From assembly GCA_032717465.1 (NCBI GenBank), contig JAVRFU010000145.1, positions 216,340-280,339 of the forward strand: DNA of 64,000 nucleotides, given 5' to 3'. Positions 33,501 to 45,554 of this stretch are shown here, in pieces; position 1 is the first letter of the stretch; each line of letters opens with the position of its first letter. Source of the stretch: Coenobita brevimanus (Eukaryota > Arthropoda > Malacostraca > Decapoda > Coenobitidae). The translations under genes were made by a program, and so were the position numbers. Under the pieces are notes generated by a model, which was given only the letters and a program-made list of their open reading frames with translations, did not search any database and was not told the origin of the DNA.

Positions 33501-35159
33501 CCCCAGTGAATCCTGGATCATACGTCTTTTATTTTATTCTTACTATCTCAAGACGACTTTATTTAATACGATAAATCAGTGGCAGTGACGGTTAACTAAG
33601 ATATTATTCCTTTCGCATGGGTGACGAACGGCCAGTAACAGGAGCAGCCAAAAGAGAGCTATGTGGCATTTCTTTACTGCAGTGTGTCACCATATCCCGC
33701 CCCACACCACCACACATCCCCGCCAGTCCCTCTCTACTCACCAGTCTTCGAAACGACCTAACTTTGTCTTTCCAGAGTCAAGAAGTGTAGATGTTGATAC
33801 AAATAAACGTGAAATACAATTATGTCTGAGTTTCTCTCCTCATCAGAGCATGTCATCAAATAAATAACTGGTATCTTGTGTAATTACCCTTTTTAATATT
33901 AACTAACAGTAAACTCCCAGCCCAAAAGCAGTCAAGATAGAGAGTTCCCAGCTATTACATCACTTCAAAATCTCTTTACCTAAAATCTCGTGGCCAGTGA
34001 CATGCAAGATTTTCGCATAATACTCTGTACGTAGAGCGAATAACATGCTAGTTTATGGAATACAGGAGTCTGCCACAACTCTCCATTTGGGGAAAAGAAT
34101 GGTTAAAGGAAAAAACGTAGACAGAGGCGAATGGGAGAAGGCTGTGGTATTAGACTAATGGGGGTACTGTTGATATTTTCACTGCCTTTTTTTCTCATAT
34201 ACAGAGTGAAACTAAAGCTTTATTAATCCTCAGATACGCACATCATTGTTAACTGACGTGATCTGGTACGAGTATGGCTGAAAACAAAATATGTAATCAG
34301 AAAAGCGGCCAGAAAAAAAAAAAATCGTTGCTTCTGCTACTAGTGGATGTTATTACAGTCAACCGAGAGAGCCCGATGAAGCTATGTGTTTGGCCAGGTT
34401 TATATATCTGTCTATCAGTCTGTCTGCCTGCCTGACCGCCTGCCTGTCTGCCTTTTCTGCCTCCCTGCCTGCCTGCCTGTCTGTTAGCAAGATTATAAGG
34501 AAAAGACAGCAGATTATCTTATTTCTTTATTTAGATTTTGAATTTACCGTTCTATACAAACTCATACGAACTCGGGAACGTTGTCGCTGGAATCCAAGCA
34601 GGAAGAGTCAGCGGACAGTGACTAATTTTTCGCAGTTGCCCATCCATTTTACTGCTTTCTCTGACCAGAAAGCCCACCCCAACTTAATCTGTTGCGTCAC
34701 AAAAGGTGCGCGGGGAAGTCAAGCGAGCAGATCATCTCTGTCATTAGACTTTGAGTTAGGTTAGGATGAAGTAATTTTTTTTTTTTATAGCATTCAGTAA
34801 AAGGTCAGGGGTACAAGACAAGGATAAAGGTTCAGTCAGCCGTCATGTCCGAGTGAGAGGCTCATCAATTTCGAAGCATTGTGATGAACAAGCAATAAAC
34901 AGAACGTCAGAAGCAGACTCCGTGGAGAGAGTGCATCAGACATAACGTCTACGCGATTGTTTTATTTTCTGTTATCATACTTCAGAACCACAGGTGTTTA
35001 GTGATAAAGTGGACGGGTGTTTCAACCGATTGTGTGGCGCGAGTGTTGTTGGCGTCACTTCATAAGCTGGTGGTTAGATTTTGCTGGATTTTCCCGCCAT
35101 TGTCCTCCTGCCTGCGTCGCCTTGTTCCCACTGCACCCACCAAAGGTATGCTGTTTGAC
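33501..35159. other. No gene seen
   Basis: A weak fold-back motif is at 33549-33570, and a degenerate (CTGCCTGC)n run at about 34410-34480. Open frames of 60-126 codons have no recognisable domain. Confidence 0.45.
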
Positions 35160-35370
35160 TTTATTAATTCTGTACCCATTTTACTCAAACTTGGCCTAAA
35201 ATTATCATCTCTCCAACTTGAATACTGAGTTGTAGCAATAGATTAATACTAGAATATGTAAGTCACTAAAAAGTGCCATTGAAGAGGAGCCGTAGCGCTG
35301 CCCTTTTCTGTCAATGACCCATGTGAAGTAAGCGGCAAAAGGACGAAAATCTGGGTCAAGTTACCCTGAA
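35160..35370 (+). repeat. Dispersed degenerate repeat (family A), copy 2
   Basis: Shares ACTAGAATATG, AAGTGCCAT and AAAATCTGGGTCAAGTTA blocks in order with 40-240. Confidence 0.55.
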
Positions 35371-35636
35371 AAAAAGTAGTATAATGCAGGATACTATGAT
35401 ATTCTAGGAAGTTGTGGACAGTTGAGAGTTGTTTGTGGTTTGCAATAGCGAGACAGGCAGAAAGACACACAGACAGAAGACAGACAGACGCATGGCAAGG
35501 AGACAGGAAAGGGGAGCAGAAGCGTGGCGTTGTTTTGAGTGAAGTTGACATCATAGCACATTAAAATATATTTGTGCCGCAACTTTAATAGCATGTCTTC
35601 TTATGTATTACCAAGGTTCTTTGACGAGTAGTGAGC

Positions 35637-35639
<3 letters not shown>

Positions 35640-35686
<47 letters not shown>

Positions 35687-35740
35687 TAAAAACATCAAAC
35701 TATACAACCCCCACCCCGCCTCCACTCACAACACATTCAC

Positions 35741-35815
<75 letters not shown>

Positions 35816-36080
35816 AATACACGCACACACAGGCACACGTTCACAAACACAGACACAGACACAAAGGCAACCAAACACAGAACCACATCAGCATCCCATC
35901 ACATCCCCAGATACACAGCCATAGCTCTGCACAGCCTCGCCTCCAAGGACACAAGCCATCCCTCCACACAAACACCCACTCCTCTATGTATCCAAACCTC
36001 CACACGTAGCCCTACCTTCACCTACGTAACCCCAACCTCACCTTCACACACGTAGTTCCACCTGAACACACGTAGTCCCA
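35640..36080. repeat. (AC)n module with CA-rich flank
   Basis: (AC)n at 35640-35684 and 35743-35812 flank a short segment related to the CATCAAACCATTCACCCC block at 41158-41220. To the right is degenerate CA/CCTC-rich sequence to about 36080. Confidence 0.8.
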
Positions 36081-36572
36081 CCTCCACTCATTCGTACACT
36101 ATGACATCTTGACAAATGTCGATTCATCTACATATACATATCCATAACCCGACACACAAAGTTTTTTTTTCAATATACATAGCCATACCTTCTTATATAT
36201 AGAGCTATCCCTGGACACATAAGGCCACACCGTCCCACACAGTACTGCTCTTACACACATGCATATCCACCTTAGACAAAGGTGTCGTGCTTCCCTTACT
36301 TGCTTTACTCTTTGTCTATTCTTCTCCTCTGGAAGACTAAGTTCCGTTATGTTAAGTCCAAATCAGGTTAGTCAGATTTAATCAAGTTTCATTAGGTAGC
36401 GCTGGATAGGTACAAGTGGGGAGCCAGACATAACAACACATCAAGTAATCACAAGTCCATTTAAGGCCGGCGCTATGTGGGAGCGTCTCGTTCCTTATTA
36501 AGAGGAAGGGATTCTAGGGTTACTCAAAATTAATTTTCTTTTCTCCGTTTATATACAAACTATGTACAATTT

Positions 36573-37995
36573 TTACACTGTCAAAAGCAACAACTTATTT
36601 ACTTTTGCTCTCGATGTCTGTTGATTCTCCATGGCCTCTTGACTTTCCTCTATGTACCTTAAACATCTTTTAAAGGTACGATTAGCTTTAATGGCCATCT
36701 CATTTTTATAGTTATCCAGATCATAGCAGATCGGTTCCTGTTTTACGACATCATACGGGACACCAGGGTCCCTTAGGAACATGAGGTAGAATGGGGATTC
36801 CTTTAACACTCTGTGATACACTGTGTTATATGCCCATGTGGCAAAGCACAACATTGACTCCCATATTTGTGGATTATCCTCTACTAAACTCCTTAGGTAT
36901 TTCATTATCGTGGCATTGGCTTTCTCAATCACCCCATTGACAGACGGGTGATACGCTGTTGTTGTTGTCTTCTTGGTCTTTAGCAACTCAGCTATTCCTT
37001 TAAGAGTTGCATTAACAAACTCTGTTCCTTGGTCTGTGACCATCCAGCGTGGTGCTCCATGAACACACACGACATTTTTAACGAATGCTCTGCCAACCTC
37101 ATCAGCAGTCTTCGTGCGAAGCGGGACGGCTATCAAATATCGTGTCATCACATCTATTACTGTCATAATATATTTATATCCCTCTTCACTTGGAATTATA
37201 GGGCCGATCAAGTCCATATGAATTCTCTCAAAAGGTACTCCTACTCTAGGGTATCGCTGCAACGGCGCCGGGGCTTCCCCCGACGGCTTGAAGCGGTTGT
37301 AAGTAAGGCACACCTTGCAATAATTCTCAACATCTTTATTCATCCGTGGCCACCAACTAAATCGCTTTAGTCTTTCTAAAGTTACTTTGATTCCCCCATG
37401 ACCTACAGTCGGTAATTTATGAGCTATCTCTAAAGCACTCTGTTTGCATTCATCAGGAGTTACAACTTGCATTAGGCTCTCATCATAGTCATTTGTAGCG
37501 AAGTGATAGAGTAATCCATCCTCAACCATGAACTCACTAGTACTAACTCCTAGTGCTCTATGTGCATCTTTAATTTCTTCTCTAGTCACTTCTACTTCTC
37601 CATCTCGTACACATTGAAGATACTGTTCCTTCATTCTTTTATACAGTGGATGCGCATCCTGTCTGGGTCTCACTACCAACTCTCTCCATCTTATTATATC
37701 TCTTTCTTTATCGATTCTGGATATGTGATAATCCTCTTTCTCGCACTCACTATCATCATCATCATCCTTTGTTCTCTCTCTTATCTTTGGTTTTGTACCC
37801 GTAACTGCGAGAACTCTGTCCTCCGACAACACTTGGCCTCGACGTCTAGATAAGGCATCCGGTACAACATTATCCTTGCCGGGTATATAGGTTATCTTAA
37901 TGTTATACTCGGCAACCAAAAGTTGCCACCTAGCAATTCTTGCACTAGGGCTGGTTGCGTTCAGCAGCCAGACCAGGGGTCTATGATCCTGCAGC
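36573..37995 (-). pseudogene. Ty3/Gypsy-type retrotransposon pol fragment: RNase H end and integrase
   Basis: On the minus strand the sequence begins with the RNase H C-terminal block DHRPLVWLLN at about 37990 and runs through YIPGKDNVVPDALSRR, the usual end of Gypsy RNase H. The integrase follows: a zinc-binding H2C2 motif (His167, His174, Cys201, Cys204 counting from the Met at 37919) and the catalytic core with Asp236 (HMDLIGP), Asp296 (VTDQGTEF) and Glu332. The last two are separated by exactly 35 residues, the D,D(35)E pattern. Integrase inserts element DNA into the host genome. The frame is open for 448 residues from that Met. A TAG lies directly upstream of DHRPLVW at the deletion junction, and no protease, RT or LTRs are visible, so it is an inactive fragment. 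Confidence 0.88.
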
Positions 37996-38091
37996 TACTT
38001 TGTCTATAACATCTTCATGTCCTGGCTCTACCTCGTTCGCTTGAGTACTCAAAGTCTCAAAACGCACAAAGAATTGGTGAAATTGGTGATT
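37996..38091 (-). pseudogene. Second, upstream piece of the Gypsy-like element
   Basis: A minus-strand frame of about 30 codons containing FFVRFETLSTQANE and EDVIDKVAAG ends at TAG exactly where the RNase H block starts in another phase. It looks like an upstream part of the same polyprotein brought next to RNase H by an internal deletion. Which domain it belongs to is not clear. Confidence 0.45.
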
Positions 38092-38344
38092 CATGCAGGC
38101 ATTGTTGCACGTACACAGTGATGCACGCACGCATTGATGCATTCAGACACTGATACATGCACACGACAATGTATGCACACACTGATGCACACAGACGCTG
38201 ATGCATACACACACTGATGCACACACTGATGAGTACACACACTGATGCACACAGACGCTGATGCATACACACACTGATGAGTACACACACTGATGCACAC
38301 ACATTTATGAATACTCGTATGGATACATTTATGAAGACATCCAT

Positions 38345-38395
<51 letters not shown>
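38092..38395. repeat. Partial copy of the CACTGATGCACACA minisatellite and (AC)n
   Basis: Matches 32755-32975 in order, with a local repeat of the GATGAGTACACACACTGATG unit, then (AC)n at 38348-38393. It abuts the Gypsy fragment directly. Confidence 0.8.
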
Positions 38396-38397
<2 letters not shown>

Positions 38398-38496
38398 GTC
38401 CAGGGAACCTCTACAAATGGTATGAAGCAGACAAGAAACATTCAGATATTATGGATCTACAGTAAGAAGTGCGAACGTCGGGGGTAGGGTTGCGAA

Positions 38497-38662
38497 AGGC
38501 AGACCGAAAAGGACCTGAGACGAGGTCATAAAGTGTGACCTCAGGGATAAGGGACTGAATAGGGAGGCTGCCAGAGATCAAGCAGCGTGGAGAGCCATCA
38601 TGTGACTAAGACCGACGCATGCAAGCTTATTGGAGCTTTTATAAAAGATACGATACGATCAC
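38497..38662 (+). mobile_element. LINE 3' tail (family K), copy 3
   Basis: Equivalent to 25286-25450, with GRPKRT, the same in-frame TGA and the GATACGATACGATC end. Confidence 0.7.
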
Positions 38663-39331
38663 AGTACAAAACAACTGATTAAGCAGGAAATAACTTAGTG
38701 TAGAATCCGAATGCAGTATAGATATCGCTGGGAAATAAGCCAGGAAAGATGTGATAAACTGTAGATTAGCTGGAAAGAATGGAAAACACAATCCACTGAG
38801 TGTCCACATATAGAGCCACATGGAAATTTATATTAGACCACCGCCATTAAGAAATAAAAGTACCTTTGAACATGAGGCAACGTAAGAACAAGAGAGAGAG
38901 AGAGAGAGAAAATAACGAAACGTAATGGACGGTATAAAGATTCGTCAAAGTTACATAAGGGTCCCCTACATTTTGTGGGAATTTTCTTTATTGCAAGCCC
39001 CGCCCCCAATGCGGCGTCTACCTGTCTGCCTCAACCCATTTAAAACCCCCATGCCCAGTCAGCGACCCTCAGTGTCGCTCTTGGTATGGTGGGGTGTACA
39101 TCTGCTTCGGTTAGGCCATGGCGCCGGGCCGTCTACCAAGATCTTCATCCGCATCTCGCTGCCACACCAACGAATCAACGATCACTGCCTCAGTTACCAA
39201 ATGTTAGAGGTTGGGTGTAGACGCACGCCGCCCAGCTCCGCGGCGCCTCGCTGTCTGGTTACCTCACAGGGTACCAATGCACACCAGTCTCGCGTCATGG
39301 CAAGGGCGGAACATGTTCGTGTTTCGCTGAG
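38497..39331 (+). repeat. Duplication D, left block, copy B
   Basis: Copy of 25286-26117. Its (GA)n run is shorter (38892-38910), and the right edge at CGCTGAGG switches to an inverted piece of LINE 3' end. Confidence 0.9.
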
Positions 39332-39591
39332 GGTTCACTTAAGCACCAATAGTTTATTTATTACTGACCCTTTTATTAATCAACTACTTAGTTCACACCC
39401 TGCAATTCACTTAAGACTCTAAACCACCCCTACACCCATTATCAAGATCACGGCAGCCACGTAATAACCCGCCATCCTCATATCCAGCACCCCCGCCTCA
39501 GACCCTAACCCCCCCATACTCCCCTTCCTCCACCCCTCCCCTTTCCTTATCCCCCTACCCAAGCCCTGGGGGGCTTGGGTAGGGGGATAAG
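39332..39591 (+). repeat. Inverted copy of the Jockey-like LINE 3' end with fold-back palindrome
   Basis: 39333-39566 is the reverse complement of about 26875-27107, including the last codons and stop of the RT frame. At 39546-39566 and 39571-39591 two 21-bp arms form a perfect inverted repeat around 4 bp. The right arm is the same sequence in the original orientation of 26870-26893. This is what a fold-back template switch leaves behind. Confidence 0.85.
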
Positions 39592-40777
39592 AGTAGCTAA
39601 GCAAAGATTCCATAAGAGTAGCTAAGCAAAGATTCTAAGCTTGGTAGGACTCGCTGCTTGCCTCTGTCAGTCAGTGGCTGCCGGACGACGAGAGGGAGAG
39701 GGAACGTCGGCGCGTTCTTGTGGGTACGTGTTGGAATTTGCTGTTATTAGCCATTCAGAGGATTATACTGGGACACAAAGATATATTAGTGGCAGCCAGG
39801 GAGTGTTATAAGCTAAAGACATGTAAAAAATATGGGTAACAAGTGTATTTGTCGGTGAGACGAAGAAGGTATCAGTGAGTAAAGGAGATGGGAAGGTAAG
39901 GGGGCGTTGACTCAGTCTCCTGAGGTAAGCGTTAGATTTTGCTGTTTTTAGTCATTAAGGTAATTACATTAGGACACAAGAATGTCTTACTGACAGCCAG
40001 GATGTATCATAGGCCAAAGACAAGTAAAAAATAAAGGTAATACACGTCAGTTTGATGAGACAAGGGGGCAGTGTGTGAGGGAAGGGAGCCGTGCAGCATC
40101 TCAGTCCTGGCGTCTCAGCACCAGTGAAATAAGTGAGTATCGTCCTGTGGATTCTCGTGCCTATCAGACTGGTGGACATGGTTTGTTTCCCCCTTGTCTC
40201 TGTCCACGCAGCAGTACAGATCAGAACCTGAATATAAAGTGACTACTGAGGCTTGTATTTTAGGGTGAGAACGTGCTGGCAATAATAAGCTAAGTTCTGT
40301 ACTCATAAATCTGCTGTAAGTGCATTCACGTACACATGCATGTGCTCAAAAAAACACACAAACACAACACACATATACTCAGACGCACACCCAAGTGCAC
40401 ACATGTACACACCTGCACACACACATATATACATGCATACATACATACATACAGGGAATGCACGAAGGCGCACTTAATTTACCTATATTTACAAAGTTTA
40501 TGCTCCTGGAAGGAAGCAAGCACATGGTAGTACATATATATTGATGCACCCACATATGTTTCAATACACACATACTGATTCATGCAGGCATTGTTGCACG
40601 TACACAGTGATGCATGCACACATGGATGCACGCACGCATTGATGCATTAAGACACTGATACACGCACACGGCAATGTACGCACACACTGATACACACAGA
40701 CGCTGATGCATACACACACTGATGCACACACTGATGAGTACACACACTGATGCACACACATTTATGAATACTCATAT

Positions 40778-40812
<35 letters not shown>

Positions 40813-40941
40813 TATATATGCACATTTACTGATATGCATACCCAAACCTTCATTCAAACAGGTTCACTATGATCTCTACAATGCATCCACACGCAGTGTC
40901 CCTGCCGGACACACACACACGGTCACCTGGTACACATAGAC

Positions 40942-40991
<50 letters not shown>

Positions 40992-41151
40992 TATATATGC
41001 ACATTTACTGATATGCATACCCAAACCTTCATTCAAACAGGTTCACTATGAGCTCTACAATGCATCCACACGCAGTGTCCCTGCCGGACACACACACAGG
41101 GTCACCTGGTACACATAGACAACACCACACACACACACACACACACACACA

Positions 41152-41217
41152 CAGCAACCACATCAAACCATTCACCCCCACCCCCCACCCTCCACACACA
41201 ACACATTCACCCACCCA

Positions 41218-41264
<47 letters not shown>

Positions 41265-41317
41265 CAACCACATCAAACCATTCACCCCCACCCCCCACCC
41301 TCCACACACAACACATT

Positions 41318-41410
<93 letters not shown>
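41152..41410. repeat. Duplicated CATCAAACCATTCACCCC block between (AC)n tracts
   Basis: Two nearly identical 68-bp blocks (41152-41220 and 41264-41330) alternate with (AC)n at 41220-41263 and 41328-41408. A third relative is at 35690-35740, and an inverted one runs off the end of the window at 63955-64000. Confidence 0.85.
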
Positions 41411-41412
<2 letters not shown>

Positions 41413-41472
41413 CTCTCTAGTGGAACTTGCTGGTGAGGAAATGTGTGTATGTAACTGTGATGGTATCGGGAG

Positions 41473-41486
41473 GTTGCCATGGTAAC
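41473..41486. promoter_or_regulatory. X-box-like palindrome (RFX-type consensus), copy 2
   Basis: GTTGCCATGGTAAC, identical to 33284-33297 and lying in the duplicate block. Confidence 0.4.
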
Positions 41487-41514
41487 ACACAGGCACCTCG
41501 CACCACACACACAC

Positions 41515-41518
<4 letters not shown>

Positions 41519-41582
<64 letters not shown>
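41519..41582. repeat. (AC)n microsatellite
   Basis: About 64 bp of AC repeats. Confidence 0.95.
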
Positions 41583-41586
<4 letters not shown>

Positions 41587-41679
41587 ATTTTTGGGTAGGG
41601 CTGGTAAAGAGAGCTGTATGATCATGAGAGTTAATAGAGACAGCATTAACACTCTTATAGCAGTATGACGCACTCTCAG

Positions 41680-42200
41680 CTGAATGCCATCGCCCAACAG
41701 TACCTGGATTAAAATACTAGAGTTGCCCCTACCATGAGAGGGCCCGGGTACCATCTAGTGGTTGTAAAAGTAGCTGGACAAGTTTCTCGTTTTGGTAGGC
41801 GTCGCTACTTGGCTACTTTTGCTATTGGCCGTATGACAGTGGAAGGACGAGGGTGTGTGTGTGTGTTGCTGCTGCATCATTCCCCTGTGGTAAGTGTTGG
41901 ATATTTGCTGTTTTTAGCCATTAAGGTGACTACATTAGGACACAAGGATATCGCACTGACAGCCAGAAAGTATCATGGCCCAAAGAAATATTACCTATGA
42001 GGCTACTAGACGTAATTCTGATGAGACAAGGGGGCTGTTGGTGTGAGGGAGATGAGGAGGCCTTGTACCGCCTCAATCTTGGTGTCTCAGACCAGTGAAA
42101 TAGCAGTGTGAGTGTCATCCTGTAGATTCTCGTGCCGATCAGACTGGTGGACTAGGCTTGCCTGCCTCCTTGTCCATGTCCACCCAACAGTACAGTTTGG
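41680..42200. repeat. Diverged third copy of duplication D sequence
   Basis: Blocks such as GCCATTAAGGT, CATTAGGACACAAGGATAT, ACTGACAGCCAG and TGTAGATTCTCGTGCCGATCA appear in the same order as at 32110-32350 and 39940-40180 but with many differences, so it predates the closer pair. Confidence 0.7.
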
Positions 42201-42296
42201 GACCTGAATGTATACTGATAAGTGCGATTCAGATATGAGAGGGACAATGTGATGGAAAAAATTATTGTATGTAAATTATTTTGTCCTGAAGCGCAT

Positions 42297-42419
<123 letters not shown>

Positions 42420-42504
42420 ATTATGGTGTTGTTCCTTCATTTACCCAGGCCGAGATCGTCGTTTTTTTGCAGCTGATTTCCCGTAGTGCAGTGGTAAATT
42501 TGGA

Positions 42505-42570
42505 CAAATATACAGCTCTGCATCATTTCCACGTCCCTTCTTCGTGACTAGCATCAATCTAGTGTTAACC
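42505..42570 (-). repeat. Family A fragment, inverted
   Basis: CCTTCTTCGTGACTAGCATC block, reverse complement of the GATGCTAGTCACGAA block of family A. Confidence 0.45.
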
Positions 42571-42659
42571 CCTTGTCACAACACAAAATTTAAGAAAGAG
42601 ATTGCAATTTTACGCCAAGTTAGATTGAACAGAGGTCCTTATCCTGCAGCGGTGTGTCA

Positions 42660-43015
42660 CAGGCTGATGATGATGATAATAGGGTTGTCGGAGATGATAT
42701 TGATAATGATGATAGTGATGCTGCTGATGATAGTGATGTTGAAACTCCTGAACCAACTAACTGGACCGAGATTATGGTGATTGTAATGATGATGAAGCAG
42801 TTGGGATAATAATGATGATGATGATGACGGTGATGGAACTTATGTAGTAACTCTTTAACAGGGTTGTGATGATTGCTGTGCTTGACGCTGTTGCTCCTGG
42901 CGATGATGATGATGATGATGACGATGATGATGATGATGATGATGATGACGACTACGACAACGATGATGATGGTGATGACGATGATGATGGTGACGGCGAC
43001 GATCTTCATGTCTAT
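42660..43015. repeat. Degenerate (GAT)n/(GATGAC)n tract
   Basis: GATGAT, GATAAT and GACGAT triplets run through the stretch, densest at 42900-42990. Long frames here are compositional. Confidence 0.85.
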
Positions 43016-43071
43016 GGCTGAGTCACCTCTTGTTTTTCGTTTCTCTTCAAATGTAGTTGGTGACTGTGTGT

Positions 43072-43109
43072 AGGAGAGAGAGAGAGAGAGAGAGAGAAAA
43101 AAAAAAAAA

Positions 43110-43153
<44 letters not shown>

Positions 43154-43195
43154 GCGCATGCTTGTGTGTATTTGCGTGCGTGCGTGCGTGTGTAC
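43072..43195. repeat. (GA)n, A-run, (TG)n and (GTGC)n compound repeat
   Basis: (GA)n at 43072-43097, poly(A) to about 43110, (TG)n at 43111-43151, then GTGCGTGCGTGC near 43176-43190. Confidence 0.9.
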
Positions 43196-43384
43196 AGCAT
43201 TTCCCTCACACTCGAACTATTTATATCATAAGAGTGCAAATGAGGTCAGGGATATTGCTCTTCTTGGCCATACAAATACTAAACATTTACACTATATTCT
43301 GAAAAAACATACTGGATTCCTAAGGTCACTCAATGGGTTTCAATAATCATTGTTCACTGTCTCTTTATTTATCGCAAGGAAAGG

Positions 43385-43600
43385 GATGGCGAATAAGAAA
43401 ATGACTAGAAGAGTGCACATGAGTTAGCTGGAAGGATAGAGGGGGATGGGGAGACCGACGATGAGATGGAGGGAAAGAGAAGAAACATATGACTGGGATA
43501 CTTGAGCTAAATGGTAGAGGCCAGTACATCATGAAGGCGATTTGCTTGTGGTCACCCCTTACGGGATTAAGGCGTCTGGCTATAGATAAATAGATAGGTA
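43385..43600 (+). mobile_element. RTE-like LINE 3' tail, mutated
   Basis: The block ends TTGCTTGTGGTCACCCCTTACGGGATTAAGGCGTCTGGCTATAGATAAATAG, matching the terminal sequence of the RTE-like family and its GATA tail. The coding part upstream is degraded. Confidence 0.65.
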
Positions 43601-43604
43601 GGTG

Positions 43605-43840
43605 ATGATGATAATATGATATTGATGATGATGATGATGATGAGAATGGTAATAATAATGAGAATGACGGTGTATATAATGATGATGATGATAATGACGA
43701 CGACAGCTATGATGATGATGATGATGAGGATATTGATGATTTTTGTCGGCAGGTGGAAGGACGAAACAGCAGGAACTCTACCATCGGTCCAAGCATCCAC
43801 GATTCCACATCCATCCATCCATCCATCCATCCATCTTGCT
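43605..43840. repeat. (GAT)n tract and (CATC)n
   Basis: (GAT)n lies at about 43618-43735, and (ATCC)n at about 43809-43832. The tract starts directly after the GATA tail of the LINE fragment. Confidence 0.8.
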
Positions 43841-44145
43841 TGATGTTAAAAGTTAAGTCTATTTAACCTAAGTAGTACCAATTGCTTCTTCATAAGCTTT
43901 CCAGCTGTCTGAACAGATCTGCAGTAGCTTTTAACTTCTAGAATAACTCGGTTCTGGTGCTCAGTTTGGTACTTTTATTTTCCTTTCATCAGAACTGCCG
44001 CGGCAGATTTTGAGAAAAGTCCCTCAAGTAACTCCTATTATTTTTTTTACTAGGTTTCTAATGATGTCCATAGATCCGTTGTTGCTTTAATAGTTCCCTA
44101 GACAACAGTCTTGGCGCATTTCTCTGCCACCCTCTTATACCATGT
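43841..44145. other. No gene seen
   Basis: Unique-looking AT-rich sequence. Confidence 0.4.
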
Positions 44146-44149
44146 CATA

Positions 44150-44471
44150 TAAAGGAGCGTTGTGGTGTTGATGTGGATGTGATAGGAAGCGTTATGAGGA
44201 ACACACTGAGGTGGTTTGGCCATGTGGAGAGGATGGAGGGTGAAAGACTGACGAAGAGAGTGTATGTGAGTGAGGTGGAGGGGGAAAGAGGGAGGGGGAG
44301 GCCGAGGATGAGATGGAGAGATGGGGTGGAGAGGTATATGAGAGAGGGGGGTGTGAGTTGGGAGCAGGGGAGTGAAATGGCGGGGGACAGGGCGACTTGG
44401 AGGCGATTTGTTTGTGGCCACCCCAAACGGGATTGAGGCGTCTGGCAATAGATAGATAGATAGATAGATAT
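44150..44471 (+). mobile_element. RTE-like LINE 3' tail, well preserved
   Basis: One frame reads ERCGVDVDVIGSVMRNTLRWFGHVERM, so the family C-terminus begins here. It then reads ERLTKRVYV, a Glu/Arg/Gly-rich linker, PRMRWRDGVERYM and ATWRRFVCGHPKRD before TGA. The conserved 3' end and (GATA)n at about 44447-44470 follow. The frame is open throughout, suggesting a younger insertion than the other tails. Confidence 0.8.
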
Positions 44472-44960
44472 AGTGTTCTCGCTCGCTTGCTCTGTACGCT
44501 CGCTCGCTTGAACAATAAATCACTGAAGAAAAGGTGGTATAAAGCCCCCTAAGCCGCCACAGTATTATAACCCTCGGTATGCAGTTCGTTCCCTGCGGCC
44601 TTGTAACTCTATGTACCCGAAGCGCTTACAAAATAACTCGAAATAATTTTCCTTTCGTAACTATACTCGTTTCACTCTTACTTGGCCTGAGTTGTTGTTG
44701 TTGTTCTTGTTACATCTTAGGCTCCTCTGGATGTGAACCCAGTGTTATGTTGAAGGATTGTCTGTGTTGTGGTAGTGTGGTGCAGGAAGTGAGTGGGTGT
44801 GCTGTGGTGTGGGGGTGCCACTTTGCAGTATGAATACAGGGGATTGTATGTGTGTTATATTTTGTGTTAGTATTGTAGCAGGGAAGGTTGGTGTACTCGT
44901 GTCTCTGGGTTCGGTAGTGTCTGAAGGGTGTATGGCTGGTGGTGGCACATGAAGGATGCT
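44472..44960. other. No gene seen; possible family A edge
   Basis: TTTCACTCTTACTTGGCCTGAG at 44668-44690 resembles the left part of family A. No exon is recognised. Confidence 0.4.
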
Positions 44961-44966
44961 GTTTGG

Positions 44967-45240
44967 TAGAAAGTTTTGGCTGGCTGGGGTGTCTGTGTTT
45001 ATGTATGTGTTTGGTATAGAAAGTTTTGGCTGGCCGGGGTGTCTGTGTGTTTATGTATGCGTTTGGTATAGAAAGTTTTGGCTGGCTGGGGTGTGTGTGT
45101 GTTTATGTATGTGTTTGGTATAGAAAGTTTTGGCTGGCTGGGGTGTGTGTGTGTTTATGTATGTGTTTGGCAGAAAGTTTTGGCTGGCTGGGGTGTTTGT
45201 GAGTTTGTGAATGTGTCTGGGAAGTGTAGAGTCGGGTGGA
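44967..45240. repeat. Tandem repeat, five units of 50-53 bp
   Basis: AGAAAGTTTTGGCTGGC starts units at 44967, 45017, 45070, 45122 and 45172. Each is followed by TGGGGTGT, a TG-rich stretch and TTTATGTATG. Confidence 0.9.
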
Positions 45241-45554
45241 GGAGGGGATATGTTGCAAAGATACTCTGTGTAGTGTTGGGCGGTTGTTCGATTTTGTTTG
45301 TGGAGAGGATGATGCAACATAAGGTTACAAAGGTGGGACGGATCTTGAGCTGAAGTGATGAACTGTGTGCCTCTCATATTCACTTGGTCTCTGACTGAAA
45401 TTAGTTATGTTTCTTGGTGTAGGCTGTGGTCTTAGTGTCTTCTGCTATCAAGGTATTGTTTTCTGTTCTTTAAAGCTTCTTCGTGTTTGTGTTGGATATG
45501 ATTACGGCTCAGCTTGTGCGACAGTAATTCACGGTTGTTTTAATGTATTTCTTA

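Larger units (their letters stand above)
39592..41490 (+). repeat. Duplication D, right block, copy B
   Basis: Copy of 31826-33500. It has a short extra repeat of AGTAGCTAAGCAAAGATTC at its left end, and a tandem duplication of about 180 bp (40808-40987 and 40988-41150) that copy A lacks. Confidence 0.9.
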
